DNA from: Rufibacter sp. XAAS-G3-1
Lineage (GTDB): Bacteria; Bacteroidota; Bacteroidia; Cytophagales; Hymenobacteraceae
NCBI RefSeq assembly: GCF_013623775.1
Contig: NZ_JABFAM010000011.1
Coordinates: 62,001 to 126,000, forward strand
Direction of reading: 5' to 3'
Length of the DNA stretch: 64,000 nt
Shown here: in pieces, positions 42,412 through 51,260 of the stretch
Numbering within the stretch: position 1 is the stretch's first letter
How the letters are laid out: every line of letters starts with the position of its first letter
The notes under the pieces: generated by a model
Told to the model about the DNA's origin: nothing
Seen by the model: only the letters and a program-made list of their open reading frames with translations
Databases searched by the model: none
Made by a program: the position numbers and the translations under genes

Positions 42412-43203
42412 TTACTTTTTCTTAGAATGGTGTTGGATATAAACCTCAATTGCCCCTGTCATGGAAGGCGCGTTGGGCATAGGAGCCTCAATATCTAGTT
42501 CAAGACCAGCATCACGCACCGCCTGGGCTGTAGTTGGGCCAAAGGCGGCAATACGGGTGCCATCTTGCACAAAGTCTGGGAAATTGGTGAACAAGGAGTG
42601 TACGCCAGAGGGGCTAAAGAAGGCAATACAGTCGTACTTCACCTCAGCCAGGTCAGACAGATCTGAGGCCACGGTTCTGTACATGGTGGCCTCTGTGAAC
42701 GTAAAGTTGTTCGCCCGCATAAACTCCGGAATATCTTCCTTTCTGATATTGGAGCAAGGGTATAAGAACTTTTCGGTCTTATGTTTCTTCAGCACATCAA
42801 ACAGGTCAGAAGAGGTCTTGCCGCCAATAAATAATTTCCGCTTCCGTAGAACGATGTATTTCTGCAGATAGTACGCGGTCTGGTCAGAAATACAGAAATA
42901 CTTCATTTCAGCCGGCACCTCTATCTTGCCTTCGGCACAGATCCTAAAGAAATGGTCTACCGCGTTCCGGCTGGTGAAAATAATAGCGGTATGATCCAGG
43001 ATGGAAACCTTGTCTTTTCTGAAATCTTTATAGGAGACGGGTTCAATATCAATAAAAGCCCTGAAGTCTACTTTGATGCCATATTTCTCAGCAATACTCA
43101 AATACGGAGAATTATCGTTTGCCGGCTTTGGCTGCGTGACTAGAATACTAGAAATTTTCTTTGAATGTCTATCAGCACCCAGCTCTTCTTTACCGTCAGC
43201 CAT
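42412..43203 (-). CDS. hemD: uroporphyrinogen-III synthase
   Basis: 263 residues of the HemD fold: ILVTQPKPANDNSPYLSIAE at the start, DHTAIIFTSRNAVDHFF, YPCSNIRKEDIPEFM, YDCIAFFSPSGVHSLF and RIAAFGPTTAQAVRDAGL. The sequence is divergent, as is usual for this enzyme, and would close the tetrapyrrole ring in heme synthesis. No other hem gene is nearby. It follows DUF4271 and precedes porP. Adjacency of this gene pair to gliding genes is, as far as I recall, conserved in Bacteroidota, which raises the possibility of an additional role. Confidence 0.88.
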   Translation of the reverse strand: MADGKEELGADRHSKKISSILVTQPKPANDNSPYLSIAEKYGIKVDFRAFIDIEPVSYKDFRKDKVSILDHTAIIFTSRNAVDHFFRICAEGKIEVPAEMKYFCISDQTAYYLQKYIVLRKRKLFIGGKTSSDLFDVLKKHKTEKFLYPCSNIRKEDIPEFMRANNFTFTEATMYRTVASDLSDLAEVKYDCIAFFSPSGVHSLFTNFPDFVQDGTRIAAFGPTTAQAVRDAGLELDIEAPMPNAPSMTGAIEVYIQHHSKKK

Positions 43204-43266
43204 ATTTAGAAGGTAGTTTAACAACTTATAATCTAAAATCTGTAATCATTCCTATTTGCCAGAGCT

Positions 43267-44394
43267 TTACACAAAAACGATCAGTTTAAGTAAAATCATC
43301 AGTGGAATCACCTCTGTGGCGCAAAGGTAGGAAAATAAATGTAGATTTTTAAGGGAATATTTTTTACTAACTGTATGGAAAGTCCTTATTACAGTAAAAA
43401 CCAGCACGGCTGTAATGCTCACATTAGCAATCCAATACACCACCTGCGGGGTAGAAGACCACAACCCCAGATACAGCAGCAGCACGAACGGCAAGAACAA
43501 CCCCATCCCCAACAAGGTACGCAAGAATTCACGGTATTGCGAAAGCACCATTTCTCCCACCCCAAAAATAAACCCCATCAGCCGCAGAAAGAGGTACTTA
43601 AAGATGACGAACAGGAAAATAATGAGGGAATACAGCAAGATTTTAGAGATGAGATCTGCCTGCGTAGCGGTGAACAATTGGTTTAGAAGTGCCAGATCCT
43701 CCAGATTGGTATGGATAGCCACAATCAACAGCGCAAAGGACAAGGCAAACGCCAGCACGAACAGAATACTTGACCAGTTCCCAATGGGTTTGGCCAGCAA
43801 ACCTTCTTCCAGGGTAGAAAGTTTTGTAAAACTGCTCCACCTGAAAATACTGGTGAAATCTGAGTAGAACGTCATCCGTAAGGCACCATAGATTAGCCCT
43901 ACCACTACCATGAAAAAGATGAGGGCACTCCGGTGCGCGTCTGGTTGCTTGGGTATGGGCCTGTACGCGGCAATGGGCCTGGAGCTTAAGGAGGGCATTT
44001 GCTCCTGGGGCACTTTGAAGGACGGATAGTTGGGCTGCTGATCTGGGTGCCAAACGGAGAGCAGGTACTTCTTTCCGGGTTTCAGGAACGGAGATAAATC
44101 AATGGTGTAGCGCGCGGTAGAATCTGCCACAAAAACCAACCGGTTGTCTAGGAAAAGGCAAAGCTCCCGGCGGGCAGCAAACTCTATCTTCGGGTTCGTG
44201 AACTTGTCTATGCTCACCCATTGGTACAAGGCCTGGCGCTCCCCATGAAACTCAGGAAGGTAAGGCACCAACTTGTTTTGACTGGCTTTGTAGATCAACC
44301 AGTCAGAAGACAGCAAAGGCTTTAAGGTGCCCGATTGCCCTAAAACAACGCCGCACCACAACCAAAGACCTATCACTACCCCCCAGAATCGCAT
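43267..44394 (-). CDS. DUF4271 membrane protein
   Basis: 375 residues. A signal sequence (MRFWGVVIGLWLWCGVVLGQ), an extracytoplasmic domain of about 140 residues with a lectin-like beta pattern (FLDNRLVFVADSTARYTIDL), then about 6 to 7 membrane helices from residue 150. The closing segment (FRTFHTVSKKY to LILLKLIVFV-type helix) matches DUF4271 as I remember it. Function unknown. It begins 4 nt after the WecA-type gene and is followed by hemD, so the three are likely one transcript. Confidence 0.85.
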   Translation of the reverse strand: MRFWGVVIGLWLWCGVVLGQSGTLKPLLSSDWLIYKASQNKLVPYLPEFHGERQALYQWVSIDKFTNPKIEFAARRELCLFLDNRLVFVADSTARYTIDLSPFLKPGKKYLLSVWHPDQQPNYPSFKVPQEQMPSLSSRPIAAYRPIPKQPDAHRSALIFFMVVVGLIYGALRMTFYSDFTSIFRWSSFTKLSTLEEGLLAKPIGNWSSILFVLAFALSFALLIVAIHTNLEDLALLNQLFTATQADLISKILLYSLIIFLFVIFKYLFLRLMGFIFGVGEMVLSQYREFLRTLLGMGLFLPFVLLLYLGLWSSTPQVVYWIANVSITAVLVFTVIRTFHTVSKKYSLKNLHLFSYLCATEVIPLMILLKLIVFV

Positions 44395-44398
44395 GCAT

Positions 44399-45433
44399 TT
44401 AGGTGCTTGAGGTAGATTTAGAGGAATATTGGCCCAGCACTAGGCTTAGCACCAAGGAGAAACCCAGGAGGCACAGCAACAGAGTCAGGGTACCCCAGTG
44501 TGAGAAGTTAAAGACGAACAGAATCACCAACACATTGAGGAGCGCTAAAATAAGCACGGTGGCTACCTGGCTAAAACCCATTGCCAGAATGCGGTGGTGG
44601 ATGTGGTTTTTATCTGGCGAGAAAGGTGACACCCCGTTCAGTACTCTAATAAGAGAAACCCTTACGGTATCAAACAAAGGGACAAAGAGCACGCCTAAGG
44701 CCACTACCGGAGCAGACTGCACCGCCCGCATCTCTATGAATTGGATGGCCATGATGGAAACCACAAAGCCACAGAGCAAAGAACCGGTATCACCCATGAA
44801 GATCCTGGCTTTGTAAAAATTATACCGCAGAAAGCCCAGCAAACCACCAATCAAGCAAACCGCCACCCCAGCATAATTAGAATAGGCCTCTATGTGCGCG
44901 TACCAGAAAAAGAAACCGAACGTGGACACTACTATGGTCACAATGGTGCCGGCCAGGCCATCTAAACCATCAATCAGGTTAATGGCATTGGTGATGCCTA
45001 TTATGGTAAAGAAGGTAAAACCATAACTCAAGCCATCGGGCAGTTCATGGATTCCAAAAATACCCTGGAAACTGGTGACCCTGATATCAGCAATGAACAT
45101 GACCACGCCGGTGGCCAGTACCTGCATAAAAAACTTCTTGAAAGCAGATATGGAAACCAGATCGTCTTTTAAGCCGCCAAAGAAAAGAATAATGCAACCC
45201 GCCAGGACTTGCTGTACCCCATTGGACAAATCCCCGAAAATGGTGAGTGCCGACATGAAACCAGCGAATACCCCCAGGCCGCCCAATCTTGGCGTAAGCG
45301 ACACGTGCACCGTGCGCTTATTGGGCTGATCCAGGATGTTCTTCAAGTGCGCCACATACACAATGGAAGGGATCGCAAATAAAGCAATAAAGAAAGACCA
45401 GCTAAAAGAAAGGAGGTATGTGAAAAATTTCAT
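44399..45433 (-). CDS. WecA/MraY-family undecaprenyl-phosphate sugar-1-phosphate transferase
   Basis: 344 residues with about 10 to 11 membrane helices. Catalytic signatures: FGGLKDDL (DDxx), NAINLIDGLDGLAGT, FMGDTGSLLCG and DKNHIHHRIL (the HxHH loop of WecA/TagO, not of MraY proper). It should transfer GlcNAc-1-phosphate or a related sugar to the lipid carrier, starting O-antigen or other surface polysaccharide. The next gene is 4 nt away. Confidence 0.92.
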   Translation of the reverse strand: MKFFTYLLSFSWSFFIALFAIPSIVYVAHLKNILDQPNKRTVHVSLTPRLGGLGVFAGFMSALTIFGDLSNGVQQVLAGCIILFFGGLKDDLVSISAFKKFFMQVLATGVVMFIADIRVTSFQGIFGIHELPDGLSYGFTFFTIIGITNAINLIDGLDGLAGTIVTIVVSTFGFFFWYAHIEAYSNYAGVAVCLIGGLLGFLRYNFYKARIFMGDTGSLLCGFVVSIMAIQFIEMRAVQSAPVVALGVLFVPLFDTVRVSLIRVLNGVSPFSPDKNHIHHRILAMGFSQVATVLILALLNVLVILFVFNFSHWGTLTLLLCLLGFSLVLSLVLGQYSSKSTSST

Positions 45434-45511
45434 GCCATCTCTAAAGTAAATATATAATTCTGCGCCTGATCCTATTTATTCGTCCTGGCAGCAATTCCGC
45501 GATGCAGGCCG

Positions 45512-45916
45512 TTAAGAGTGGAGAATACCTTCTTTCTCCAGAATGGAAATATGAATAAGGTTTTCCTCCACCACGCTGCCCGGCACAAACACAAACCGTT
45601 TGTCATGAATGTTGCGGCCAATGTAGTAGCTCACCCAATACTCATTGGTGAGTTGAAACAAAGCGGGGTCAATAGGTTCTACCTGCAAAACGCTTTTAGG
45701 GCTCATTTGGTCAAACATGTGCCGCAGCACCGATGTTTTTACTTCCTGCCCGTCCTGTTCTCCATATCCTTTGGAGGAGATAAGCACATTCTCCAGGTAA
45801 AAATCATTGTTGTTGATAAAGTAGACATTCCACTCCTCAAGCCCTAACTCATTCAACTCACGGGCAATGGCTACCGATACGCCCTCTACCTGATGAAAAT
45901 CAATGTCTTTCTTCAT
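45512..45916 (-). CDS. conserved small protein overlapping lipB
   Basis: 134 residues, no recognised family. It has no signal peptide and no membrane helix. It is acidic (VSVAIARELNELGLEEWNVY, then NNNDFYLENVLISSKGYG) with a compact alpha/beta pattern. The ATG at 45916 lies inside the last codons of lipB, a 17-nt overlap in another frame, which suggests translational coupling and perhaps a shared physiological role. It is probably cytosolic. Confidence 0.7.
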   Translation of the reverse strand: MKKDIDFHQVEGVSVAIARELNELGLEEWNVYFINNNDFYLENVLISSKGYGEQDGQEVKTSVLRHMFDQMSPKSVLQVEPIDPALFQLTNEYWVSYYIGRNIHDKRFVFVPGSVVEENLIHISILEKEGILHS

Positions 45917-46634
45917 ACTGATGCGCCAATAATTTGGCCTCAAATAATCGTTCAAAATGATGAAGCAGTTTCTCCTCTACCTCTTCCATAGGTACTACGC
46001 GCCCTACTTCCTTCTCCAGGGAGGTCACGGCTTTGTCTGAGATTCCGCAGGGCACAATGTTGTCAAAATAATCCAGGTCTGTGTTCACGTTAAGGGCCAG
46101 GCCATGCATGGTTACCCAGCGGCTGCATTTCACGCCCATGGCACAGATTTTTCTGGGATTGCGCTGTTCTTCAAAATCCAGCCATACGCCGGTAAGTCCC
46201 ACAATTCTACCTGCCCGCAAACCATACTCGGCCAGCGTCTGGATCACCGCCTCTTCCAACAAACGCAGGTACTGGTGAATATCTGTGAAAAAATTCTCCA
46301 GATCCAGAATAGGGTACGCCACCAACTGCCCGGGGCCATGATACGTGATGTCACCGCCCCGATTGATCTTATAGAAGGCAGCCTTCTTCTCGGCCAACCC
46401 TTGCTCGTCTAAAAGCAAATGTGCTTCGTGCCCGCTTTTTCCCAACGTGTACACATGCTGATGCTGGCAAAGCAGCAGGTAATTAGGAGTCGTCAACTTC
46501 CCTGTTTCGGGCAGGGCCCTGTTCTGGGTCTTGACGGCTACTATTTCTTTTAAAAGCTGCTCCTGGTAATCCCATGCCTGCTGGTAATCTACCAGGCCCA
46601 TTCTCTCATACAAAATGCTCCTGTTCTGCTTCAT
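45900..46634 (-). CDS. lipB: octanoyltransferase LipB
   Basis: 244 residues. Transfers octanoyl from acyl carrier protein to lipoyl domains, the first step of lipoate synthesis. RGGDITYHGPGQLVAYPILD is the substrate loop, AMGVKCSRWVTMHGLALNV contains the catalytic Lys, and VPCGISDKAVTSL the catalytic Cys. The C-terminus extends a little past the usual end and overlaps the start of the next gene. Confidence 0.96.
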   Translation of the reverse strand: MKQNRSILYERMGLVDYQQAWDYQEQLLKEIVAVKTQNRALPETGKLTTPNYLLLCQHQHVYTLGKSGHEAHLLLDEQGLAEKKAAFYKINRGGDITYHGPGQLVAYPILDLENFFTDIHQYLRLLEEAVIQTLAEYGLRAGRIVGLTGVWLDFEEQRNPRKICAMGVKCSRWVTMHGLALNVNTDLDYFDNIVPCGISDKAVTSLEKEVGRVVPMEEVEEKLLHHFERLFEAKLLAHQYEERH

Positions 46635-46793
46635 GGTTCTGCGGGGCTACCTTTCTCTATTATATATATAATGTTACTCTGCCTTGCAGCACTGTCTCTC
46701 TCTTGTCCTATACAGAAGGCTACTTTTCCCGTATAGAAAGCTTTGTTATCAGAAAACTGTGCAAATTACTCATTAAACCAGCACCTACCAAAA

Positions 46794-47147
46794 ATGGCGC
46801 ATAATACTACTTTAGGTAAGCTGGGCGAACAGGCCGCCGAAGCGCATCTGACCGCGCTGGGGTACCTGGTTCTGGAAAGAAACTACCGGTACAAGCGCGC
46901 CGAAGTGGACTTGATAGTCACGAAGGGAAAGACCTTGGTCTTGGTAGAAGTCAAGACCAGGAGCACCCACCAATACGGGTTCCCCGAAGAGGCGGTTTCT
47001 GCCCGAAAAGAGGCCATGCTCCAGCTGGCGGCAGACTATTACATAGAACAGCACCAATGGCAATATGACGTCCGGTTTGATGTCATCTCTGTTTTATGGC
47101 AACAGGGCAAGCCTAAGATTCTGCACATAGAAGACGCGTTCCATTAG
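46794..47147 (+). CDS. YraN family protein (UPF0102)
   Basis: 117 residues of the restriction-endonuclease-like YraN family: LGKLGEQAAEAHLTALGYLV, RYKRAEVDLIVTKGKTLVLV and EVKTRSTHQYG, where Asp and Glu-Val-Lys form a PD-(D/E)xK-like site. The family is widespread but has no settled function; a link to DNA uptake or repair has been suggested. I chose the ATG at 46794 because the frame upstream lacks family features. Divergent from lipB. Confidence 0.88.
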   Translation: MAHNTTLGKLGEQAAEAHLTALGYLVLERNYRYKRAEVDLIVTKGKTLVLVEVKTRSTHQYGFPEEAVSARKEAMLQLAADYYIEQHQWQYDVRFDVISVLWQQGKPKILHIEDAFH

Positions 47148-47224
47148 CTGCCTCCGTTTTGGCATTCGCTTATTGGTTCTTACCGCGTTTTGGGCTCTGC
47201 TTGGGATTGGCTTCTTGAGAGAAA

Positions 47225-47455
47225 TTGGCAGAGATGCACGCCTTCCGGTGTTTCTTGGCTTGGTTGTTTGTTCCGTGGGTGCAAGTGCAGTCTCATGCTG
47301 TTCCCCTTGGCTTGTCTGCTTAGAGCTTGAATATTAGTTTGTGCACGCCTTTTGCTGTTCCCTTGGCTTGTCCGCTTTTTCCGTGGGCGCAAATACTTTG
47401 CTGTTTCATCTGTTCCGCTAAGCGCTCGGGGAAGACGGGAACTGGAAATGTAAGT
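47225..47455. repeat. CTTGGCTTGTCCGC dispersed repeats
   Basis: GCACGCCTTCCGGTGTTTCT at 47235 and TGCACGCCTTTTGCTGTTCC at 47342 begin two tandem, diverged units. GCGCTCGGGGAAGACGGGAA closes the second. Related units lie at 6585-6735 and 35345-35565. Confidence 0.65.
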
Positions 47456-47486
47456 AGCAGTGGTGATGAGAACCCGTAGAGCCGAA

Positions 47487-47538
47487 GTTTCCACGTTTTG
47501 GGGCTGTTTTTCGGAAAACAGGCCATAAACGTGGAAAC
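47487..47538. repeat. palindromic element PE20
   Basis: Outer arms GTTTCCACGTTT and AAACGTGGAAAC pair over 12 bp; the core appears in reverse orientation (GGGGCTG left, ACAGGCC right). Confidence 0.85.
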
Positions 47539-47779
47539 CCGCTTCCCGGCCCTGTCCCCCCGACAGACGGAAGAAAAGCCTGCCATTCATGTATTTTTGC
47601 TTGTCAGGGGACAGGTCAGAGAAAGGACTTCCTTTTTCCCTACAAGAGAAGCTCCTGGGAGGCGTAGGGTGGGTTCTAGCGCTTCAGCCTCCCATTTTAA
47701 ATCTTTCAATAGAGGTAAAAGTACCAGAATCAAACAGATCTATCATATAGCACCAACGCAGAACACAGTATCATAAATC

Positions 47780-47833
47780 AAGGAACCCGTTTGGGGCCTG
47801 TTTTCTGAAAAACAGGCCCCAAACGAGTTCCTT
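47780..47833. repeat. palindromic element PE21
   Basis: A 25-bp stem with a single mismatch: AAGGAAC, CGTTTGGGGCCTGTTTT, four-base loop, then the complement. It ends 14 nt from the stop of the YwqK-like gene and serves well as its terminator. Confidence 0.9.
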
Positions 47834-47846
47834 TTAAACAAGCGCC

Positions 47847-48770
47847 TTAACGGCTATTATTTTTTTTCTCAAATACCAGCGTGCCGTGCCGGTCATATTG
47901 TTTCACCAGCACCGGCTCAACCGGTTTGTCAAACGCAGACTCGGCGTACTCGAACTCAAACTGGCGGCGGCCCCTGAAATCATAGAAATTGATCCAGGTG
48001 CCAACTTTACGGCCTTTGTCGTAAGTGCCTTGCCATTCCAGTTGACCGTTCTCGTAGAACTTGTAGTACTCGCCCTGCACTTGGCCATATTGGTAGGGAA
48101 TCACTTCTTTGATCTTGGTTTTGGCGGCATCATAGTAAGAAATGACCGCATCGCGCAGGAAGCCTTTCTCATAGTGCTGCCGCTGGGTAAGGGTGCTGTC
48201 TGGCCTAAAGGTTTCCCACCGCAGGTGCTTGGTTCCTACAAAGAAGTAGCCTTGCTCAATGACCACCTCGCCCCGCATTTTGGTGTACGGCCCGTGCAGA
48301 ATAAGCATCTGGGTTTTGGAAGGGTCTAGGGCGGCGGCCCTGAAAATCTTGCGCTTTTTTACGTCAAAATAATGCTTGTCCCGCACATAAGGGTTCGGCT
48401 CTTTGTACTCGCGCAGGTAGTAAAAGGTCTCCACTATCTGGTTGTTGCCTTTCCCCTGCCGGGCAAAGCCTTTTTTAACCCGATAACCGAAGTAGGTCTT
48501 CTTCTTTTTAGACTCCTTTTTCTGGTCTTTTTTGTTTTTGGCCTCTAAAGCGCTGTCTGCCGCCGCAGTGGCCAAAGACGGTTTCGCCAGGGAGTCGTTC
48601 AGAAGGACTGTGTCTATAGGGCCAGACACCAGAGCGGCTTTGTCTTTCTGCCAGAAAAACAGCTTCTTTTTTTCCTTGCCTATAACTTGGGCTTGGCTCA
48701 CTTGCGGCAGTCCCCAGAAAATCCCCAGGCCGCACAGCAGCACCTTTGCCCAGATTCTCAACTTACCCAT
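47847..48770 (-). CDS. secreted YwqK/MORN-like repeat protein
   Basis: 307 residues with a signal peptide (cleavage near VSQAQ). A lysine-rich stretch (KNKKDQKKESKKKK, residues 77-90) precedes a domain of short beta repeats: MRGEVVIEQGYFFVGTKHLR, TQRQHYEKGFLRDAVISYYD, GEYYKFYENGQLEWQGTYDKGRKVGTWINFYD. Such MORN-like repeats are annotated as the YwqK antitoxin family, but no toxin gene is near and the export signal argues for an envelope role. Function unknown. Confidence 0.82.
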   Translation of the reverse strand: MGKLRIWAKVLLCGLGIFWGLPQVSQAQVIGKEKKKLFFWQKDKAALVSGPIDTVLLNDSLAKPSLATAAADSALEAKNKKDQKKESKKKKTYFGYRVKKGFARQGKGNNQIVETFYYLREYKEPNPYVRDKHYFDVKKRKIFRAAALDPSKTQMLILHGPYTKMRGEVVIEQGYFFVGTKHLRWETFRPDSTLTQRQHYEKGFLRDAVISYYDAAKTKIKEVIPYQYGQVQGEYYKFYENGQLEWQGTYDKGRKVGTWINFYDFRGRRQFEFEYAESAFDKPVEPVLVKQYDRHGTLVFEKKNNSR

Positions 48771-48907
48771 AGCAGACTTCTACTTTCTGAATTTTAATCA
48801 TAACGCCTTTGGCTCCTCAAATGGTATACAGCACCCCATGACCGGAATTACCTTTCTGAGGCTGCTTTGTAAAGAAGAACAAATCACGGAAAATAAAATT
48901 CAGTGAC

Positions 48908-48954
48908 AGCTGTTTTTAACCTGATTTTCTTAAACCAAGCCAAAAATACGAGCT
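48908..48954. repeat. palindromic element PE22
   Basis: AGCTGTTTTTAACCTGATTT, CTT loop, AAACCAAGCCAAAAATACG and AGCT. It lies 50 nt past the rlpA stop, with a degenerate core. Confidence 0.65.
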
Positions 48955-49004
48955 ACAGATTTGCCGTGTAAGAGGAATGAAGCCGAAGCACAGCCGGATG
49001 GAAT

Positions 49005-49832
49005 CTACGCAGCAGGTACCGCACTGGCCAGCAAAGTAGGCTCTGCCATCACAGGCCGCACCACGCCCTTCCGCGCCTTCCTGCCTAAATCCTTACGGGC
49101 CTGCTCAGCCGTGGCTTGGGATACGAAACGACCCACCAAAACGCGGTGCACCGTTTGGCCGTTGACGCTTTCCTCCACCAGAGCAATAGGCATCTTCTGG
49201 TCAATTCTGCGCAATTTCTCTACCTGATCCTCGGCATTGTCCAGATTCTGGAACGAGCCAGCCTGAACCGCGAAGAATTGGGTTTGCGCCAAGGTAGGAG
49301 TTACAGAACTTGTAACAGAGATGGCAGAAACTGAACCCAGCTTGGCTGGCACTACCAACGAAGCGGTGGGGGCTAGTTTGGCGGGAACCGCTGCGGCCAT
49401 GGCTTCCTCTGAGGCTTTCCGTTTGGCTCTGCTGGCTAAAAACGATGCTGGCAGGCCTATGACTTCTACGGTCACCTTGGCTAAACCGCTCCGGCGGTAG
49501 TTGATTCTACGGGCAGCGGCCTCTGAGAGGTCTATGATGCGGGCTCCGCTGAATGGGCCGCGGTCGTTGATTTTGACCACCACGCTTTCGCCGGTGGCCA
49601 CATTGGTAACTCTAACTTTACTGCCTAATGGCAGTTCATTATGCGCTGCCGTAAGTTTATGACGATTGTAGATTTCTCCGCTGCTGGTAGGCCGGCCATG
49701 GTATTTGGCTCCATACCAGGAAGCCATGCCCTTTTGTTTATCACCTATTTCCTGCGCACTGGCAGTTAGCGTAAAACCGAAGAAAAAGATTGAAAGAACG
49801 GTGAGCGTATAGCAAATTTTCTGTATCCCCAT
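49005..49832 (-). CDS. rlpA: RlpA-like protein with SPOR domain
   Basis: 275 residues. Signal peptide (cleavage after ASAQ), double-psi beta-barrel of RlpA (GMASWYGAKYHGRPTSSGE, LPLGSKVRVTNVATGE, VKINDRGPFSGARIIDLSEA), an Ala-rich linker and a C-terminal SPOR domain (FFAVQAGSFQNLDNAEDQVE). SPOR binds denuded septal glycan, and RlpA enzymes can cleave such strands, so a role in daughter-cell separation is likely. There is no lipobox, unlike E. coli RlpA. Confidence 0.92.
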   Translation of the reverse strand: MGIQKICYTLTVLSIFFFGFTLTASAQEIGDKQKGMASWYGAKYHGRPTSSGEIYNRHKLTAAHNELPLGSKVRVTNVATGESVVVKINDRGPFSGARIIDLSEAAARRINYRRSGLAKVTVEVIGLPASFLASRAKRKASEEAMAAAVPAKLAPTASLVVPAKLGSVSAISVTSSVTPTLAQTQFFAVQAGSFQNLDNAEDQVEKLRRIDQKMPIALVEESVNGQTVHRVLVGRFVSQATAEQARKDLGRKARKGVVRPVMAEPTLLASAVPAA

Positions 49833-50252
49833 TTCAGGATTTGTTGGTGGAACATCAATTTCAAGAGCACAAAATTAGGCGTAATTTCTTTACCACCAAG
49901 CTTCCCTAGGTCAACAGGGTATTACCAAGGGCTCATAAACAAGGCATAATCCTATGTTTATTTTAAAATATCCTAATATATTTTTTACTTATATAATTTA
50001 TTTCATAAAATCTGGTATGCCAAATTTACAATATTAGGAACAGCAAATTTATAGCTATAAACGCCATAGGGCTAATTTTTGAACCCCAATAGGATTAAAA
50101 TAACACCCCACCCCACCTGTTTCTGCCTTAGAAAAATAGAAAGCCGAAAATAAAAATATTTTTTTTCTTAAAAACTTAGCGTTCCCCTTTAAAAACAAGT
50201 AAAATGCTTACTGAATTAGCAGTTATATAGATAGAAACTAATATTTAACTGT
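49833..50252. other. AT-rich divergent intergenic region
   Basis: 420 bases between the divergent rlpA and DUF72 genes, much more AT-rich than the surroundings (49980-50040 and 50140-50230). TAAATTTG on the minus strand (50028-50021) is a candidate -7 for rlpA, though the leader would be long. No palindromic element and no gene are seen. Confidence 0.5.
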
Positions 50253-51161
50253 ATGGATTTCGGCCGTCTTCCAGACATCAAGAACGTAGACTTCCGCTTG
50301 CCTCCAGACCATCCGGCTACGCCGCAGGTACTGGCCAGAACGGCGCGGCCTACCCGTCCAAACCTCTACCTGGGCTGTCCTACCTGGTCAAACAAACCCT
50401 GGATTGGAACCTATTATCCGGCAGGGGCCCAGGATGCCCAATTGCTGTATTGGTACGCCCGGCAGTTCAACACGCTGGAGATGAACACCACGCACTACCG
50501 CATCCCAGACGCCACCGCCATTGCCCGCTGGAAACAGGCGGTACCGCCCGGGTTCGTGTTTTGCCCCAAGCTGCCGCAGATCATCAGCCATGACCAGTTA
50601 CTGCAGAACGTGGGTGAGCCCACCAAGCGTTTCTGCGATGCCATCTTAGGCCTGGGTTCTAGCCTGGGAATGGCCTTTTTGCAGTTGCCTCCCTTCTTCG
50701 GCCCAGAAGATTGGCCAGTGTTGGAGAAGTTCCTGCTACAATTTCCCGCAGAGGTGCCGCTGGCCGTTGAGTTCAGGCACGAGAACTGGTTCAAGGAATC
50801 TAAGGTGACGCAGAAAGCATTTGACACGCTGGAGGAAAGACAAATCACCACCATCATCACCGATGTGGCGGGCCGAAGAGATGTGCTGCACATGCGCCTC
50901 ACTACTGCCACGGCCATGATCCGGTTTAACGGCCACGGCCTGGTGCCTTCAGATTACACCCGTTTACAGGCCTGGGCCAACCGGCTGCACCAATGGCTGG
51001 AACAGGGTTTGCAAACGGTTTATTTTTTCATGCACCAGAAAGACATCATGGATGCGCCACCGGCATTAGTCTACTTGATGGAGGAACTAGAGAAACGGAC
51101 TAGCCTTACGCTTGCCCGTCCGCAAAAGGTACAGCAGTTTGTTCAGGGGCAATTGTTTTAA
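50253..51161 (+). CDS. DUF72 family protein
   Basis: 302 residues of the DUF72/YecE TIM-barrel family: YLGCPTWSNKPWIGTYYPAG, YARQFNTLEMNTTHYRIPD, FCPKLPQIISHD and VPLAVEFRHENWF. TAMIRFNGHG is the usual WxRxHG-like end motif in altered form. Widespread and structurally known but without a firm function; metal-dependent nuclease or isomerase activity has been proposed. Monocistronic. Confidence 0.9.
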   Translation: MDFGRLPDIKNVDFRLPPDHPATPQVLARTARPTRPNLYLGCPTWSNKPWIGTYYPAGAQDAQLLYWYARQFNTLEMNTTHYRIPDATAIARWKQAVPPGFVFCPKLPQIISHDQLLQNVGEPTKRFCDAILGLGSSLGMAFLQLPPFFGPEDWPVLEKFLLQFPAEVPLAVEFRHENWFKESKVTQKAFDTLEERQITTIITDVAGRRDVLHMRLTTATAMIRFNGHGLVPSDYTRLQAWANRLHQWLEQGLQTVYFFMHQKDIMDAPPALVYLMEELEKRTSLTLARPQKVQQFVQGQLF

Positions 51162-51180
51162 GCTCAAGCGTTCCTCTTAT

Positions 51181-51223
51181 ACCCGTTTTAGGCCAGTTTT
51201 TAGAAAAACAGTTCCGAAACGCA
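51181..51223. repeat. palindromic element PE23
   Basis: ACCCGTTTTAGGCCAGTTTT then GAAAAACAGTTCCGAAACGC. It lies between convergent genes and is followed by a CCCCTCTCC/GGAGAGGGG hairpin (51230-51250). Confidence 0.8.
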
Positions 51224-51260
51224 AACCGCCCCTCTCCCACGGAGAGGGGTTGGGGTGAGG

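Larger units (their letters stand above)
47148..47846. other. 0.7-kb repeat island between convergent genes
   Basis: No gene is supported. Two or three CTTGGCTTGT-type repeats (47225-47455) are followed by PE20, CCTACAAGAGAAGCTCC-type sequence and PE21, the best-preserved hairpin in the window, directly beyond the YwqK-like gene. Confidence 0.65.

Noticed and set aside
47847-48770. Toxin-antitoxin locus suggested by the YwqK family name
   Set aside because: The protein has an export signal and no toxin gene is adjacent, so the family name alone does not support a toxin-antitoxin system.
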